From assembly GCA_963740255.1 (NCBI GenBank), contig CAVUDO010000006.1, positions 186,001-250,000 on the forward strand: a stretch of DNA of 64,000 bases. Reading direction: 5' to 3'. This DNA is from CAVUDO01 sp963740255 (GTDB lineage Bacteria > Actinomycetota > Actinomycetes > Mycobacteriales > Cryptosporangiaceae). The notes under the pieces were generated by a model, which worked only from the letters and a program-made list of their open reading frames with translations, did not search any database and had not been told where the DNA came from. Positions 26,105 through 34,470 of the stretch are shown here, in pieces (the first letter of the stretch is position 1; each line of letters begins with the position of its first letter). Both the position numbers and the translations under genes were made by a program.

Positions 26105-27076
26105 TCACGGCACCTGCCTGATCTTGGTGCCCGCGACCCAGGGCTCGGGATCCGCCAGGAAGGGACTGTCGCCCAGCCGTGCGATCTCGGCGTTGAGGGT
26201 GCGCAGCGACCCGCCCGACGCCTTGGTCAGGATGCTGGCGACCATCCCGGAGAGTTCCATGTCCAGACCTCGCCCGAACCGCTTGCGGGTGCCGAAGTAG
26301 ATGGACCGTTTGGCCGCGGCGATCGCGGTCGACTGCCGGAGGGCGAGCCGCGCCGCCGTCTTCCTGGTCTCGGCGAGCAGCTCCCTCGGCACGACCAGGC
26401 GGTGGACGAGCCCGAGCTCCAGGGCCTCTTTCGCGCCGATCGGCGCGCCTTCGAGGATGTGCTCGAGGGCGCGGGCGGTGCCGAGAATGCCGGGAAGCCG
26501 CTGCGTGCCGCCGCCGCCGGGGATCTGGCCGGCGAGGATCTCGATCTGGCCCATCTTCACGTAGTCGGCGTCGGCGGCGTAGCGCAGGTCACAGGCGAGC
26601 GCGATCTCCTGGCCGCCGCCCAGCGCCGGCCCGTTGATCGCGGCCAGGTAGACGGTGCCCGAGCGGTTCATGCGCAGGATCGTGCGCTTCCAGCGATAGC
26701 CCCAGACGAACCCTTGGCCCATGGCGCCACCGAACCGCTCGAACGCACGTGCCAGCCCGGGAAACCTCAGGACGACGTTGAGCACCTGCAGGCCTGGTTC
26801 GACCAGGCCCATCGGCATCTCGGGGTGCGGCATCTCGCCCATCCCGGCGATCTCGCCCGGATCGGCGTGGGTGAGAAAGCGCCCCTCGACGCCTCCGGTG
26901 AGGACTACGGCACCGATCGACGGGTCGCGGTCGACCGTCCTGGTCAGCACGTCGAGCTCGCGAAGGAACGTGGCGTTCGCCATGTTGAGCGGCGGAGTCA
27001 CGCAGGCCGCCGTCAGGACACGGCCATCCTGTTCGAGTCGGATCGTCTTCAGGCGCAGGGCACGTACGGCGCTCAT
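26105..27076 (-). CDS. enoyl-CoA hydratase/isomerase (crotonase) family protein
   Basis: Crotonase-fold protein of 323 residues. Oxyanion-hole motifs: GGVEGRFLTHAD and INGPALGGGQEIALACDLRYA. Both acidic positions of enoyl-CoA hydratases are kept (Glu in GQIEILAGQIPGGGGTQRL and in ALEHILEG). An inserted segment of about 30 residues (GEMPHPEMPMGLVEPGLQVLNVV) and a longer C-terminus separate it from housekeeping hydratases. ATG 27076 follows AGAGGAAGG. A 26-bp palindrome lies 103 bp upstream and probably binds a TetR-type repressor. Substrate unknown. Confidence 0.82.
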   Translation of the reverse strand: MSAVRALRLKTIRLEQDGRVLTAACVTPPLNMANATFLRELDVLTRTVDRDPSIGAVVLTGGVEGRFLTHADPGEIAGMGEMPHPEMPMGLVEPGLQVLNVVLRFPGLARAFERFGGAMGQGFVWGYRWKRTILRMNRSGTVYLAAINGPALGGGQEIALACDLRYAADADYVKMGQIEILAGQIPGGGGTQRLPGILGTARALEHILEGAPIGAKEALELGLVHRLVVPRELLAETRKTAARLALRQSTAIAAAKRSIYFGTRKRFGRGLDMELSGMVASILTKASGGSLRTLNAEIARLGDSPFLADPEPWVAGTKIRQVP

Positions 27077-27178
27077 TCGGGCCTTCCTCTGGTTGTCTCG
27101 TCGCGGTTTCGTACGCCCGGGTGCGATCGCCCGATGCGGGCGGTGACACACTGTGGGCATCGTGACCACTAGCGTACC

Positions 27179-27204
27179 TTGCGGAGTGAATATTCACTCC
27201 GCAA
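27179..27204. promoter_or_regulatory. 26-bp perfect palindrome, TetR-type operator candidate
   Basis: The half-site TTGCGGAGTGAAT (27179-27191) is followed by its exact reverse complement to 27204. The palindrome is AT-rich at its centre and lies upstream of the crotonase gene. Perfect symmetry over 26 bp is well beyond chance. No repressor gene is adjacent. The remaining 27205-27477 holds nothing I can call. Confidence 0.7.
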
Positions 27205-27477
27205 CCCGGATCGTCAAGTACGGGACGGCGTTTCGTCTGCGGTGGCGGCAGGGGCGGGACGTGTCGGTGCTGTTCAGGGGAGTAGGAGGACGTTTCCCGC
27301 GTCGCCTCTTGGCGGCGGCGGGTAGCTCGTCGTCCAGGACTCGGAACACCAACATGGCCGGATCTCTCCGCTCCGCCGGCCTCGCGCCGAGAGAGGGTTT
27401 CCTTGCGCGAATCGTCCGGCGGACTGGCGCTGACTGCCCATTCGGGGCGTAGCCTCGCCTTCTCCTTGCCGATCACC

Positions 27478-27747
27478 TCACCCGAACGGACGCGTCACCT
27501 GCCACCAAGCAAGCAGTCCTTCGATGGCGAGCGCAGCAGACCGATAGGTCTGCGCCCACGGCAGTGCCTCATCATCTGGACAGACCCACCACTCGCCGCT
27601 GAACAGGATGCCCAGCTCGGCCACCACCTGCTCGTGGCGGTACACCCACCAGCGTCGTTCGCTGTGCCGGCGGATCACCCATCCGGCCGGCGGTTGCAGC
27701 CGTTCAAGCTCCAGTTCGAAGTCGGCGTCCCACCCCTGGCGGTTCAT
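27478..27747 (-). CDS. small Trp-rich hypothetical protein
   Basis: Protein of 89 residues, notable for aromatic content (WVIRRHSERRWWVYRHEQVVAELG, SGEWWVCPDDEALPWAQTY, IEGLLAWWQV). The ATG overlaps the stop of the upstream small gene (ATGA), so both are co-translated. No family recognised. The pair lies divergent from the XRE/TPR gene at 28230. Confidence 0.7.
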   Translation of the reverse strand: MNRQGWDADFELELERLQPPAGWVIRRHSERRWWVYRHEQVVAELGILFSGEWWVCPDDEALPWAQTYRSAALAIEGLLAWWQVTRPFG

Positions 27748-28025
27748 CGCTCCAGCTCCACGACGACCCCGAACCACAAGAAGCTGCTGGCCGGCAACGG
27801 CCGATCAGCGGTGCCGAACAGCGATGCCCCCGGCGTTCGCTTCGGCAGACGCTGGTAGCGCTCCAAGGTGTCCTCGGCCTCAACCCTCGTGTCACATGGC
27901 CCCGGTTGGTCACACGCCAAGCAGCGAGCCGTCCAAGCCGACGTGACGTGCTCCTGTGCGACCTGCTGGGCGGCTTCGATACGGCCCCGGGCCACAGCGG
28001 TGTAGTAGACGGCGGGTAGCGGCAC
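27744..28025 (-). CDS. small hypothetical protein with two Cys
   Basis: Protein of 93 residues from GTG 28025, with CGGAG 5 nt upstream. The N-terminal helix (YYTAVARGRIEAAQQVAQEHVTSAW) precedes CLACDQPGPCDTR, a short Cys-containing knuckle, and a hydrophobic end (SSFLWFGVVVELER). First gene of a two-gene unit with 27478-27747. Such satellites beside XRE regulators are frequent in actinomycetes; function unknown. Confidence 0.68.
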   Translation of the reverse strand: MPLPAVYYTAVARGRIEAAQQVAQEHVTSAWTARCLACDQPGPCDTRVEAEDTLERYQRLPKRTPGASLFGTADRPLPASSFLWFGVVVELER

Positions 28026-28229
28026 GACGCTCCGTTCACGGTGGCCAGTGGATGGGCGCCCGGCGCCGAGGAGCTTGGGGGCTCAACCCGACGCCGGGGC
28101 CTACCGCCAACCCTTCGTTTTGCCGCGTGACCAGGGAATGACCCAGCGCTGCCGTAGTGCCGCCTTGCTGCTGCAACAGGGCTACCGTGGGTGGCGTTGG
28201 CGACCACTCCGAAGGGCTGTTGAAGGCAC

Positions 28230-29567
28230 ATGGCCACGGTTCGCGTGTGGACTGGCCGTGACGCTCGCGTGCTACGTGAAGCGCTCCGGCTGAGCCAACG
28301 CGACTTCGCTGAGCACTTGGGCGTCGGCCAGCGGACGATCTCGAACTGGGAAGCCGCAGGCAGGAAGCTTCAACCGCGCCCAGAGATGCAGGCGATCCTC
28401 GACACGACGTTGGCTAGAGCCTCGGTCGAAGTTCAAGAGCGCTTCCGCCTGGCGACGTTGCAGGACGGTGCAGTAAACAGGCAGAGCAGTGCTGAACCAG
28501 GCACGGCCCCCGTCGTTGTACGCCCCGCCGATACTGAAACGTCCAAGGAACTTGACGATATGAACCGCCGCGAACTGCTACGCCTGATGACCATGGCGGG
28601 CACCCTCGCGGCCACAGCCGAGGTTGATTGGGACCGCCTGGACGCTGTAGCTATCGGCAAGATGCGACTTGATCCGGTGACGGTCGATGGGTTTGGCGCG
28701 TTGAACACGTATCTCTGGCGGGTCTTCGCGTTGTCCCGAACCAAGAGCATGACCTTCCCGTTGGTGCGCGAGCAGCTTGACGTACTCATTAACGCACTCC
28801 AACGAGCCCACACGGCGGTCGTCCACCAACGGCTATGCGAGCTGGTAGGCGAGCTTTACCAACTGGCGGGCGAGATTCTTTTCGACGGTAACCAGTACAC
28901 GGAGGCCGCTCACTGTTACACATTGGCCGCCACTGCCAGCAAGGAAGCGGGCGCGTTCGACCTCTGGGCCTGTGCGCTAACTCGCCATTCCTTCCTCGGG
29001 ATCTATGAAAAACAGTTCGCCAAGGCAGCACCGTTGTTGGGGCTTGCTGCGAAGCTTGCTCGCCAGGGCGATGGTGGCCTTCCCACCAAATATTGGGTCA
29101 GTGCGGTGCAAGCCGAAGCCTTCGCTGGCCTGGGGGACTTGGATGCCTGCGAACAGGCGCTCGGTGGCGCCGATGAAGTTCACCAACTCGGTGAGGTCCG
29201 TAATAGCGGTTGGCTTCGCTTTGACGGCTCTCGGTTGCCCGAAGAACGCGGCACCTGTTACGTCTCCCTGAACCGGCCCGATCTGGCAGAGACCGCGCTG
29301 ACCGAGGCGCTAAATGGCCGACTTTCTGAACGGCGACGTGGAAGCGTATTGACCGATTTGGCGATGCTCGGAGTGCAACGTCGTGACCTCCACCAAGTGG
29401 TTGCGTACGCCAATGCTGCCCTGGAATCTGCTCAGCACGCTGGCTCAGGATTTATTGGTCGCAAGCTGCAACACCTGCGAATGCAACTTGGACCGCTTCG
29501 TTCTAGCCATGAGGTTCAGCAGCTTGATAGTGACATCACTGCCCTGACCGGCACAGCCGCTACCTAG
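28230..29567 (+). CDS. XRE-family regulator with TPR-like region, lower GC
   Basis: Regulator of 445 residues. Helix-turn-helix in residues 10-50 (RVLREALRLSQRDFAEHLGVGQRTISNWEAAGR), a linker, DDMNRRELLRLM, then a helical TPR-like body (GNQYTEAAHCYTLAATASKEAG, GIYEKQFAKAAPLLGLAAKLARQG). Unlike its neighbours it uses many A/T-ending codons and is visibly less GC-rich, suggesting recent transfer. A TTG-started small gene follows 18 bp downstream, probably in the same operon. Confidence 0.85.
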   Translation: MATVRVWTGRDARVLREALRLSQRDFAEHLGVGQRTISNWEAAGRKLQPRPEMQAILDTTLARASVEVQERFRLATLQDGAVNRQSSAEPGTAPVVVRPADTETSKELDDMNRRELLRLMTMAGTLAATAEVDWDRLDAVAIGKMRLDPVTVDGFGALNTYLWRVFALSRTKSMTFPLVREQLDVLINALQRAHTAVVHQRLCELVGELYQLAGEILFDGNQYTEAAHCYTLAATASKEAGAFDLWACALTRHSFLGIYEKQFAKAAPLLGLAAKLARQGDGGLPTKYWVSAVQAEAFAGLGDLDACEQALGGADEVHQLGEVRNSGWLRFDGSRLPEERGTCYVSLNRPDLAETALTEALNGRLSERRRGSVLTDLAMLGVQRRDLHQVVAYANAALESAQHAGSGFIGRKLQHLRMQLGPLRSSHEVQQLDSDITALTGTAAT

Positions 29568-29585
29568 GCGCGAGGGAGTATCAGG

Positions 29586-29948
29586 TTGTCGATCGAACGA
29601 GGAAGAGTCTTCCGCGAGGCGTGGATTGCCGGGGTCAAGCAGTATTATCCCGGTGAGCCAAAGCCCGGCTACATCACCCCGTGGGAAGAAATGCCAGACT
29701 GGGAACGCGACAGTGCAACCGCTGTCTACGAACAAGTGGCAGCCTTCATCGAAACCAGCGACGGCAACACCGCGAAGCTCAGTCGAGCCCAGAAGAGCCG
29801 CTTCGTTGCGCTCTGCTGGATTGGTCAAATCTACAAGCATTTTCCTGAGCCGAAGCCTGCTTACGTCGCCGACTGGAACGAATTGCCGAAGTGGCAGCAG
29901 GAAACCGACTCCGATATTTTCGAGCGCATCGAAGAGGAAAACAAGTAG
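29586..29948 (+). CDS. hypothetical protein with duplicated P-K-P-x-Y / W-x-E-(L/M)-P motif
   Basis: Protein of 120 residues starting at TTG 29586 (GAGGGAG upstream). It contains two copies of one motif: YPGEPKPGYITPWEEMPDWERDSATAVYEQV (residues 21-51) and FPEPKPAYVADWNELPKWQQETDSDIFERI (residues 86-115). The repeat suggests a duplicated small domain. Codon use is as low in GC as the XRE gene it follows, so both were probably acquired together. No function assigned. Confidence 0.68.
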   Translation: MSIERGRVFREAWIAGVKQYYPGEPKPGYITPWEEMPDWERDSATAVYEQVAAFIETSDGNTAKLSRAQKSRFVALCWIGQIYKHFPEPKPAYVADWNELPKWQQETDSDIFERIEEENK

Positions 29949-29952
29949 GTTT

Positions 29953-30197
29953 GGTCGGCGCGTTCTTGTTCCTGCACGGCGCGCGGGTCGCCGAGCCGCG
30001 ACAGGAGCATCGACGTGAAGGTGCTCATGCGCCATTCCGGTACCGCGAAGTCCGAGGTCTGCTTGTCGGCTCCCGCATGATCGAATACTCGCCGCCCTCG
30101 TCCATCGTGGCAAGAGCCGCAGCGCGGTCCCCACGGTGTCCGGCGACGCGTGCCAGGGCCATGGTTGCGTTGAGGCGTCCCCGCGAAAGTAGCTCTC
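29953..30197 (-). pseudogene. truncated, frameshifted copy of the XRE/TPR regulator at 24325
   Basis: This stretch matches 24591-24825 closely at DNA level. Shared strings include CGACAGGAGCATCGACGTGA and AAGGTGCTCAT followed by CGCCATTCCGG. On the minus strand it encodes GRLNATMALARVAGHRGDRAAALATMDEGG (compare GRLNATMAMAHVAAHRGDTATALATMEDG), followed after a frameshift by MSTFTSMLLSRLGDP. Both the helix-turn-helix and the C-terminus are missing. It is a dead remnant of a paralogue. Confidence 0.7.
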
Positions 30198-30277
30198 GTG
30201 TTCTGGCGGGGTGCGCGGCCAACGGAGACAGCGAAACGCCGGGCAGGTCCGTCTGCCCGGCGGTCGCGTGTTGCCTA

Positions 30278-31165
30278 CTACGCAGGTACGGCTTCCGTCG
30301 ACTCGGTCTCGGTCTCGGTGGTGCGGGACAGCAGGTAGGCGGCGATGCCGGCGGGGATGAACGCGACGAGGCCGTAGACGGCGGCGGGTATGGCGATCTC
30401 CGTGCTGCCGATGACGTTGAGAGCGATCGCCACGGCGAGGACGGTGTTGTGCGTGCCGATCTCCATCGCGGACGCGATGGCCTGCCGGCGGCCGATCCGG
30501 AGCAGCCTCGGCACATAGAAGCCGACGAGCAGGCTGAGCACGCTGAACACCAGGCAGACCAGGCCGATCGACGTCGCGTTGTCGCGGAACAACGCCCACT
30601 CCTGGACCACCGCGATGACGATGACCAGCGCGAGCACCACGACCGAACCGATCTTCACGGGGCCACGCATCCGCTCCGCCCACGTGGTGAACCGGTGACG
30701 GATGAACATGCCGATCGCCACCGGCACCAGCACCACGGCGAACACGGAGATCATCTTGTCGGCTGGCAGCCTGATCGAGGTTTCGGTGCCCATGAACCCG
30801 GCCACCGAGAGGCTCACCACGATCGGCAGCGTCACCACCGCGATGATCGAGTTGACCGCGAGCAGCGTGATGTTGAAGGCGACGTCACCGCCCGCGAGGT
30901 GGCTGAACAGGTTCGCGGTCGTGCCGCCGGGGGAGGCGGCCACCAGCATCATGCCGACCGCCAACGCGGGGGTCAGCCCGAACAGGAGCACCACGCCGAC
31001 GCAGATCGCCGGGATGAGTACGAGCTGGCAGGCCAGCGCGACGATGACGGCCTTGGGCATCTTCGTGACCCGGCGGAAGTCGCCCACGGTGAGGGTGAGG
31101 CCCAACCCGAACATGATCAGGGCAAGGGCGAACGGAAGGAAGACGTTGACGATGAGCTCTCTCAT
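30278..31165 (-). CDS. bile acid:sodium symporter (BASS) family transporter
   Basis: Membrane protein of 295 residues with about 9-10 hydrophobic segments. BASS hallmarks: ASPGGTTANLFSHLAGGDVAFNITLLAVNS (crossover 1) and EIGTHNTVLAVAIAL (crossover 2), which hold the Na+-binding residues. Probably imports an organic anion with Na+; substrate unknown. The ATG has GGAG upstream. It stands alone, 113 bp from the end of the truncated regulator copy. Confidence 0.85.
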   Translation of the reverse strand: MRELIVNVFLPFALALIMFGLGLTLTVGDFRRVTKMPKAVIVALACQLVLIPAICVGVVLLFGLTPALAVGMMLVAASPGGTTANLFSHLAGGDVAFNITLLAVNSIIAVVTLPIVVSLSVAGFMGTETSIRLPADKMISVFAVVLVPVAIGMFIRHRFTTWAERMRGPVKIGSVVVLALVIVIAVVQEWALFRDNATSIGLVCLVFSVLSLLVGFYVPRLLRIGRRQAIASAMEIGTHNTVLAVAIALNVIGSTEIAIPAAVYGLVAFIPAGIAAYLLSRTTETETESTEAVPA

Positions 31166-31354
31166 GAGCTGCTCCGGACGACTCGTTGGGAGGGTTGGCG
31201 AAGCCGTTACGAGGGAGACGATGCCGGGCCGGGGCGCTGGATCGGCGGGTGTCCGACGCAGGCATCATGGCGACGGAGCGGGCCCGGCGTGGCGCGAACG
31301 CAGGTATTGCCTCGGTCCGCGCCCGCCGGAATCGGTTCAGCACCCGGACGATTC

Positions 31355-32107
31355 CTACGATGTCGCCTCGGGCGGAGCGGCCGTTCCTGGTCGCGGAGTG
31401 AGGAGCAGACCCCGGAGGTCGATGGCGATGTGGAACAGGATCGGGAGGAGCAGGCTGGCGGTGGCGAGGTAGAGCGCGGCGAGGCCGGCGCCGAGGAGGA
31501 TCGTGAGCAGCACGCCGGACCACCCCTGGTAGAGGTGGAGTAGTCCGAACAGGACGGTAGCGGCCATGGCCGCGACCAGCGGCGACAGCCCGAAAACGCC
31601 CACGCCGAGAGCGATCAGCAGGCCACGTGCGGCCAGTTCCTCGCTGACCCCGGCGCCGACCGCCACGAGCCCCGCCAGCCGTCGCTCGACGGGTGTGGCG
31701 GGCAGCAGGAGCGCGAAGTCGCCCGCCGCGGGCATCGCCGTTCCCCGCTTCCGGAGGGCGACCACGGCGACGACCTGGCCGAGTGCGGCGGCGGCCGTAC
31801 ACGCCAACGCCGGGCCGAGCAGCGGTCCGCTGGGCAGGCTCAGACCGAGCGCCGCAGGCTCCAACCGCGGCGACAGGACCAGGACGAGCACCACCCCCAC
31901 CAGCCAGAACAGTTGAACCGCGAGCGTCAGGCCGTAGACGCGGACGAGGGCCCGGGACCGCCTGTCGTCACGGTGTCGGCGCAGGTAGGCGTAGGAGCGC
32001 ACGCCGAGAACCGGCTCGACGAACACCAGGTAGGCCAGCAGGCTGAGCCCGATCGCCACGCCGGCCGTCGAGAAGTCAGGATGCAGCCACGCGAAGTCCA
32101 GGTCCAT
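31355..32107 (-). CDS. CPBP-family intramembrane metalloprotease
   Basis: Membrane protein of about 250 residues. The ABI/CPBP motifs are visible in the C-terminal half: SEELAARG (motif 1, EExxxR), FGLLHLYQG (motif 2, FxxxH) and HIAIDL (motif 3). The first 120 residues hold three membrane segments. In bacteria these enzymes act as prenyl-protein-like proteases or bacteriocin self-immunity proteins. ATG 32107 is preferred over the GTG at 32110; neither has a strong ribosome-binding site. Confidence 0.8.
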   Translation of the reverse strand: MDLDFAWLHPDFSTAGVAIGLSLLAYLVFVEPVLGVRSYAYLRRHRDDRRSRALVRVYGLTLAVQLFWLVGVVLVLVLSPRLEPAALGLSLPSGPLLGPALACTAAAALGQVVAVVALRKRGTAMPAAGDFALLLPATPVERRLAGLVAVGAGVSEELAARGLLIALGVGVFGLSPLVAAMAATVLFGLLHLYQGWSGVLLTILLGAGLAALYLATASLLLPILFHIAIDLRGLLLTPRPGTAAPPEATS

Positions 32108-32159
32108 CACGCAGATCGTGCACGGCCAGCGTGCGTCCAGACCCGAGGGTGGGCACGAA

Positions 32160-32708
32160 TCACCGACGCGACGACTCCGCCGGCGCCAGTCCCCCGACCG
32201 GTGGGCGGAGCCACCAGTGGCGGGAGAGGAGCGCCGCGAGGCCGGCGCCGAGGGCGTTCACCAGGACGTCGTCCACCGAGGACACCCGGCCCAGGGCCAG
32301 GACGTACTGCAGGGACTCGACCAGCACCGAGCCCGCGGCCGCCACCGCGGCCACCCGCCAGAACGACGCGAACGCCGGCCACCGCATCGGCAGGAAGAAC
32401 CCCAGCGCGGCGAACACGAGCAGGTTGCCCACCACCTGCACGACCACCGCGTCCGGGTCCAGGTTCACCAGGTCGAGCAGCGGCACCAGGTGGATCCGCC
32501 GTTCGCCGCCGGGGTCCGGGCGCATCGTCATCCAGATCCACGGGGCCGTGCCCACCACGGCGCCGACCTCCGCCAGCGAGAGCCGGAACGCCGCCCGCAC
32601 ACCGCGCCGCCGCCACCAGGTGAGCACCCCTACCAGTGCCGCCGCGGGCGGCAACGCGAGCGCGAACGCCACCAGCACGTCGCCGTACGTCCGCCACACC
32701 TGCCCCAT
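32160..32708 (-). CDS. VanZ-family membrane protein
   Basis: Membrane protein of 182 residues with 4-5 hydrophobic segments. VanZ-type features: HLVPLLDLVNLDPDAVVVQVVGNLLVFAALGFFLPMRW, then VLVESLQYVLALGRVSSVDDVLVNALGAGLAALL (ESLQ and DDVLxNxxG). ATG 32708 follows GAGGAGG at 5 nt. VanZ relatives are linked to glycopeptide tolerance, but most actinomycete copies have unknown roles. Confidence 0.85.
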   Translation of the reverse strand: MGQVWRTYGDVLVAFALALPPAAALVGVLTWWRRRGVRAAFRLSLAEVGAVVGTAPWIWMTMRPDPGGERRIHLVPLLDLVNLDPDAVVVQVVGNLLVFAALGFFLPMRWPAFASFWRVAAVAAAGSVLVESLQYVLALGRVSSVDDVLVNALGAGLAALLSRHWWLRPPVGGLAPAESSRR

Positions 32709-32792
32709 CGCACCTCCTCGGCACCCACCCGGCGCGGCTCCACACTCGCAGCAGGGGTCAAGCGGGCGGCGCAAGGCCGAACCCCGAGGCGG

Positions 32793-33167
32793 TCAGGCGC
32801 GCTGGTCCAGTTCGGCGACCAGGCGCTTCGGGGCGATGAGACGGTAGCTCTCCTCCACCCAGTCCTGCATCACCCCGACGGGCGGCGGCGAGCCGGTGAG
32901 CGGCACCGACACCCAGCCCGACCGGCCGAGCCCGTAGCCGGACGGCGTCACGCCCTCGAAGCTCATCGCCTGGTCGTGGGAGTCCACGAGCTTCACCCCG
33001 AAACCGGGCGGGTACTTCTCGCTGTCCTCCACGCCGAGGAACACGAAGACCTTCTTGTTCACCTTCGCCACGCTCTCGCCCCACGGGAAGTCCTCGTACG
33101 CCCCGGGCAGCCCGAGCGCGAACTCGCGCATCTGGTGGAACAGCACCTTCGGGTCGGTCACGGCCAT
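32793..33167 (-). CDS. MmcQ/YjbR family protein
   Basis: Protein of 124 residues with the MmcQ/YjbR fold: REFALGLPGAYEDFPWGESVAKVNKKVFVFLG, then GYGLGRSGWVSVPL and WVEESYRLIAPKRLVAEL. ATG 33167 lies 8 nt after GAGGAGG. The fold is a double-wing domain related to nucleic-acid-binding proteins; no function is proven. Downstream neighbour (in its direction) is the VanZ gene. Confidence 0.85.
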   Translation of the reverse strand: MAVTDPKVLFHQMREFALGLPGAYEDFPWGESVAKVNKKVFVFLGVEDSEKYPPGFGVKLVDSHDQAMSFEGVTPSGYGLGRSGWVSVPLTGSPPPVGVMQDWVEESYRLIAPKRLVAELDQRA

Positions 33168-33220
33168 CTCCACATCCTCCTCGCCCGCGGACGTGGTGCC
33201 GCCTGGCGCCCACCAGCCTG

Positions 33221-34330
33221 TCAGCGGCGGGGTGGGAGGCGGAAGACGTGGTCGCGGATGTCGCCGCCGGCGCCGGTGGAGAGGGTGTGGCCAGCGGCGT
33301 GCAGCTCGCGGACGGCGGCGCGCAGCTGGGCGCTGTCCGCCGCTCCGAAGAGGCCGGCCAGCACGGCCCGGGGCTGGTCGGCGATGCGGAACTCGCCGGC
33401 CCGGTCGCGGGTGGTGAGCAGGTTCCGCTTGAGCGTCTCGACCACCGCCCGTTCCTCGCGCCGTTCGGAGTCGGCCACGAGGTGGTCGGCGGCGAACAGT
33501 CCGGTGGCCGGGTCGGCCACCCGCAGCGCCCGCCGCCAGGCCCGCCGCGCCTTGGCCACCGCGTCCGCGAACCGCCAGCCGCCCTGCGCGTGCCGGGTGA
33601 CCAGCAGCAGCCAGAACACCGCCGGGACGTCCGGGCGGGTCGACACCGCGGCCGTCCACACCGTCCCCGGGACGGCGGCGTCCAGCCGTTCGGCGTAGCG
33701 GGCCACGACCCGGCCGGGCGAGGGGGACTCGCGCCACCACGGGCCGCCGGCCGCCGTGTCCAGTCGGGCCAGCGACGCCTCCGAGCGGTGCCCGCCGGTC
33801 AGGTTGACGGCCGTCCGCCGGATGCCGTCGGCACGGGCCAGCAGGAGGACGTCCGTGCCGGGCCACCGGGCCGAACGCGGGCCGGCCAGCATGGCGACGA
33901 GGTCGTCGTAGCCGAGGCCGGCCGTCACCAGGTCGGCGACGAGCAGCATCGGAGCCTTGTCGGCCCGGTCGAGCACGGCGGGCAGGTGTCTGGCCAGCGT
34001 GCCGCGCAGCACCTCCGCACCCGCGGCGTCCAGCGCCCGGACGTCCGCCGGCTCGTCGTCCACGAACAGGAACCGCGCGGCACCCGGCGGCAGGCCGGAC
34101 ACGCCCCCGACCAGACACGCGGCGGGACCGGCACCCGACGGCGGGCCGGCGGGGGAGGCGACGACCAGCGGCGGCTGCGCACCGGGCTTGCCGACGTCGG
34201 TGCCCCGCACCCACGACTCGACGTAACCGCCGAGGAACCGGTGCAGCAGCACACCGGCCGAGCGCCGCGAGCCCGCGGCCACACCGCGCCCGGGTCGGGC
34301 GTTCGAGGTCGTCCCCACGTCCCGCATCAT
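33221..34330 (-). CDS. hypothetical protein, distant three-Cys-motif-partner (TcmP)-like
   Basis: Protein of 369 residues. The order of elements, namely an N-terminal Trp-containing helix (LLHRFLGGYVESWVRG), AARFLFVDDEPADVRAL, DLVTAGLGYDDLVAMLA and TDVLLLARADGIRRTAVNL, faintly resembles TcmP proteins. Those have a Rossmann-like first half and a conserved N-x-x-x-D-x-I-N-R helix, but key residues are changed here. The C-terminal 120 residues look like a winged-helix region (ERRAVVETLKRNLLTTRDRAGEFRIADQPRAVLAGLFG). The assignment is weak. Confidence 0.5.
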   Translation of the reverse strand: MMRDVGTTSNARPGRGVAAGSRRSAGVLLHRFLGGYVESWVRGTDVGKPGAQPPLVVASPAGPPSGAGPAACLVGGVSGLPPGAARFLFVDDEPADVRALDAAGAEVLRGTLARHLPAVLDRADKAPMLLVADLVTAGLGYDDLVAMLAGPRSARWPGTDVLLLARADGIRRTAVNLTGGHRSEASLARLDTAAGGPWWRESPSPGRVVARYAERLDAAVPGTVWTAAVSTRPDVPAVFWLLLVTRHAQGGWRFADAVAKARRAWRRALRVADPATGLFAADHLVADSERREERAVVETLKRNLLTTRDRAGEFRIADQPRAVLAGLFGAADSAQLRAAVRELHAAGHTLSTGAGGDIRDHVFRLPPRR

Positions 34331-34441
34331 CCTCGGCCTGGCGCCGCCCCGCGGGGCGGCGCCGGAAGGACCGGCGGCGCGACCCGAACGCGTCCGTCTG
34401 GTGGGAACTTTCTTGACGTACCAGCGCCAAGCACCGAATCT

Positions 34442-34456
34442 CTACTAAGCAGGTAG
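34442..34456. promoter_or_regulatory. imperfect dyad upstream of the NitT/TauT-type ABC operon
   Basis: CTACTAAGCAGGTAG (arms CTACT/GGTAG, one mismatch) lies 15-29 bp before the operon start. The operon ends with an Rrf2 regulator gene, so this could be its operator. A TTGACG element lies upstream near 34413. Confidence 0.3.
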
Positions 34457-34470
34457 GTTACATCGACTGA

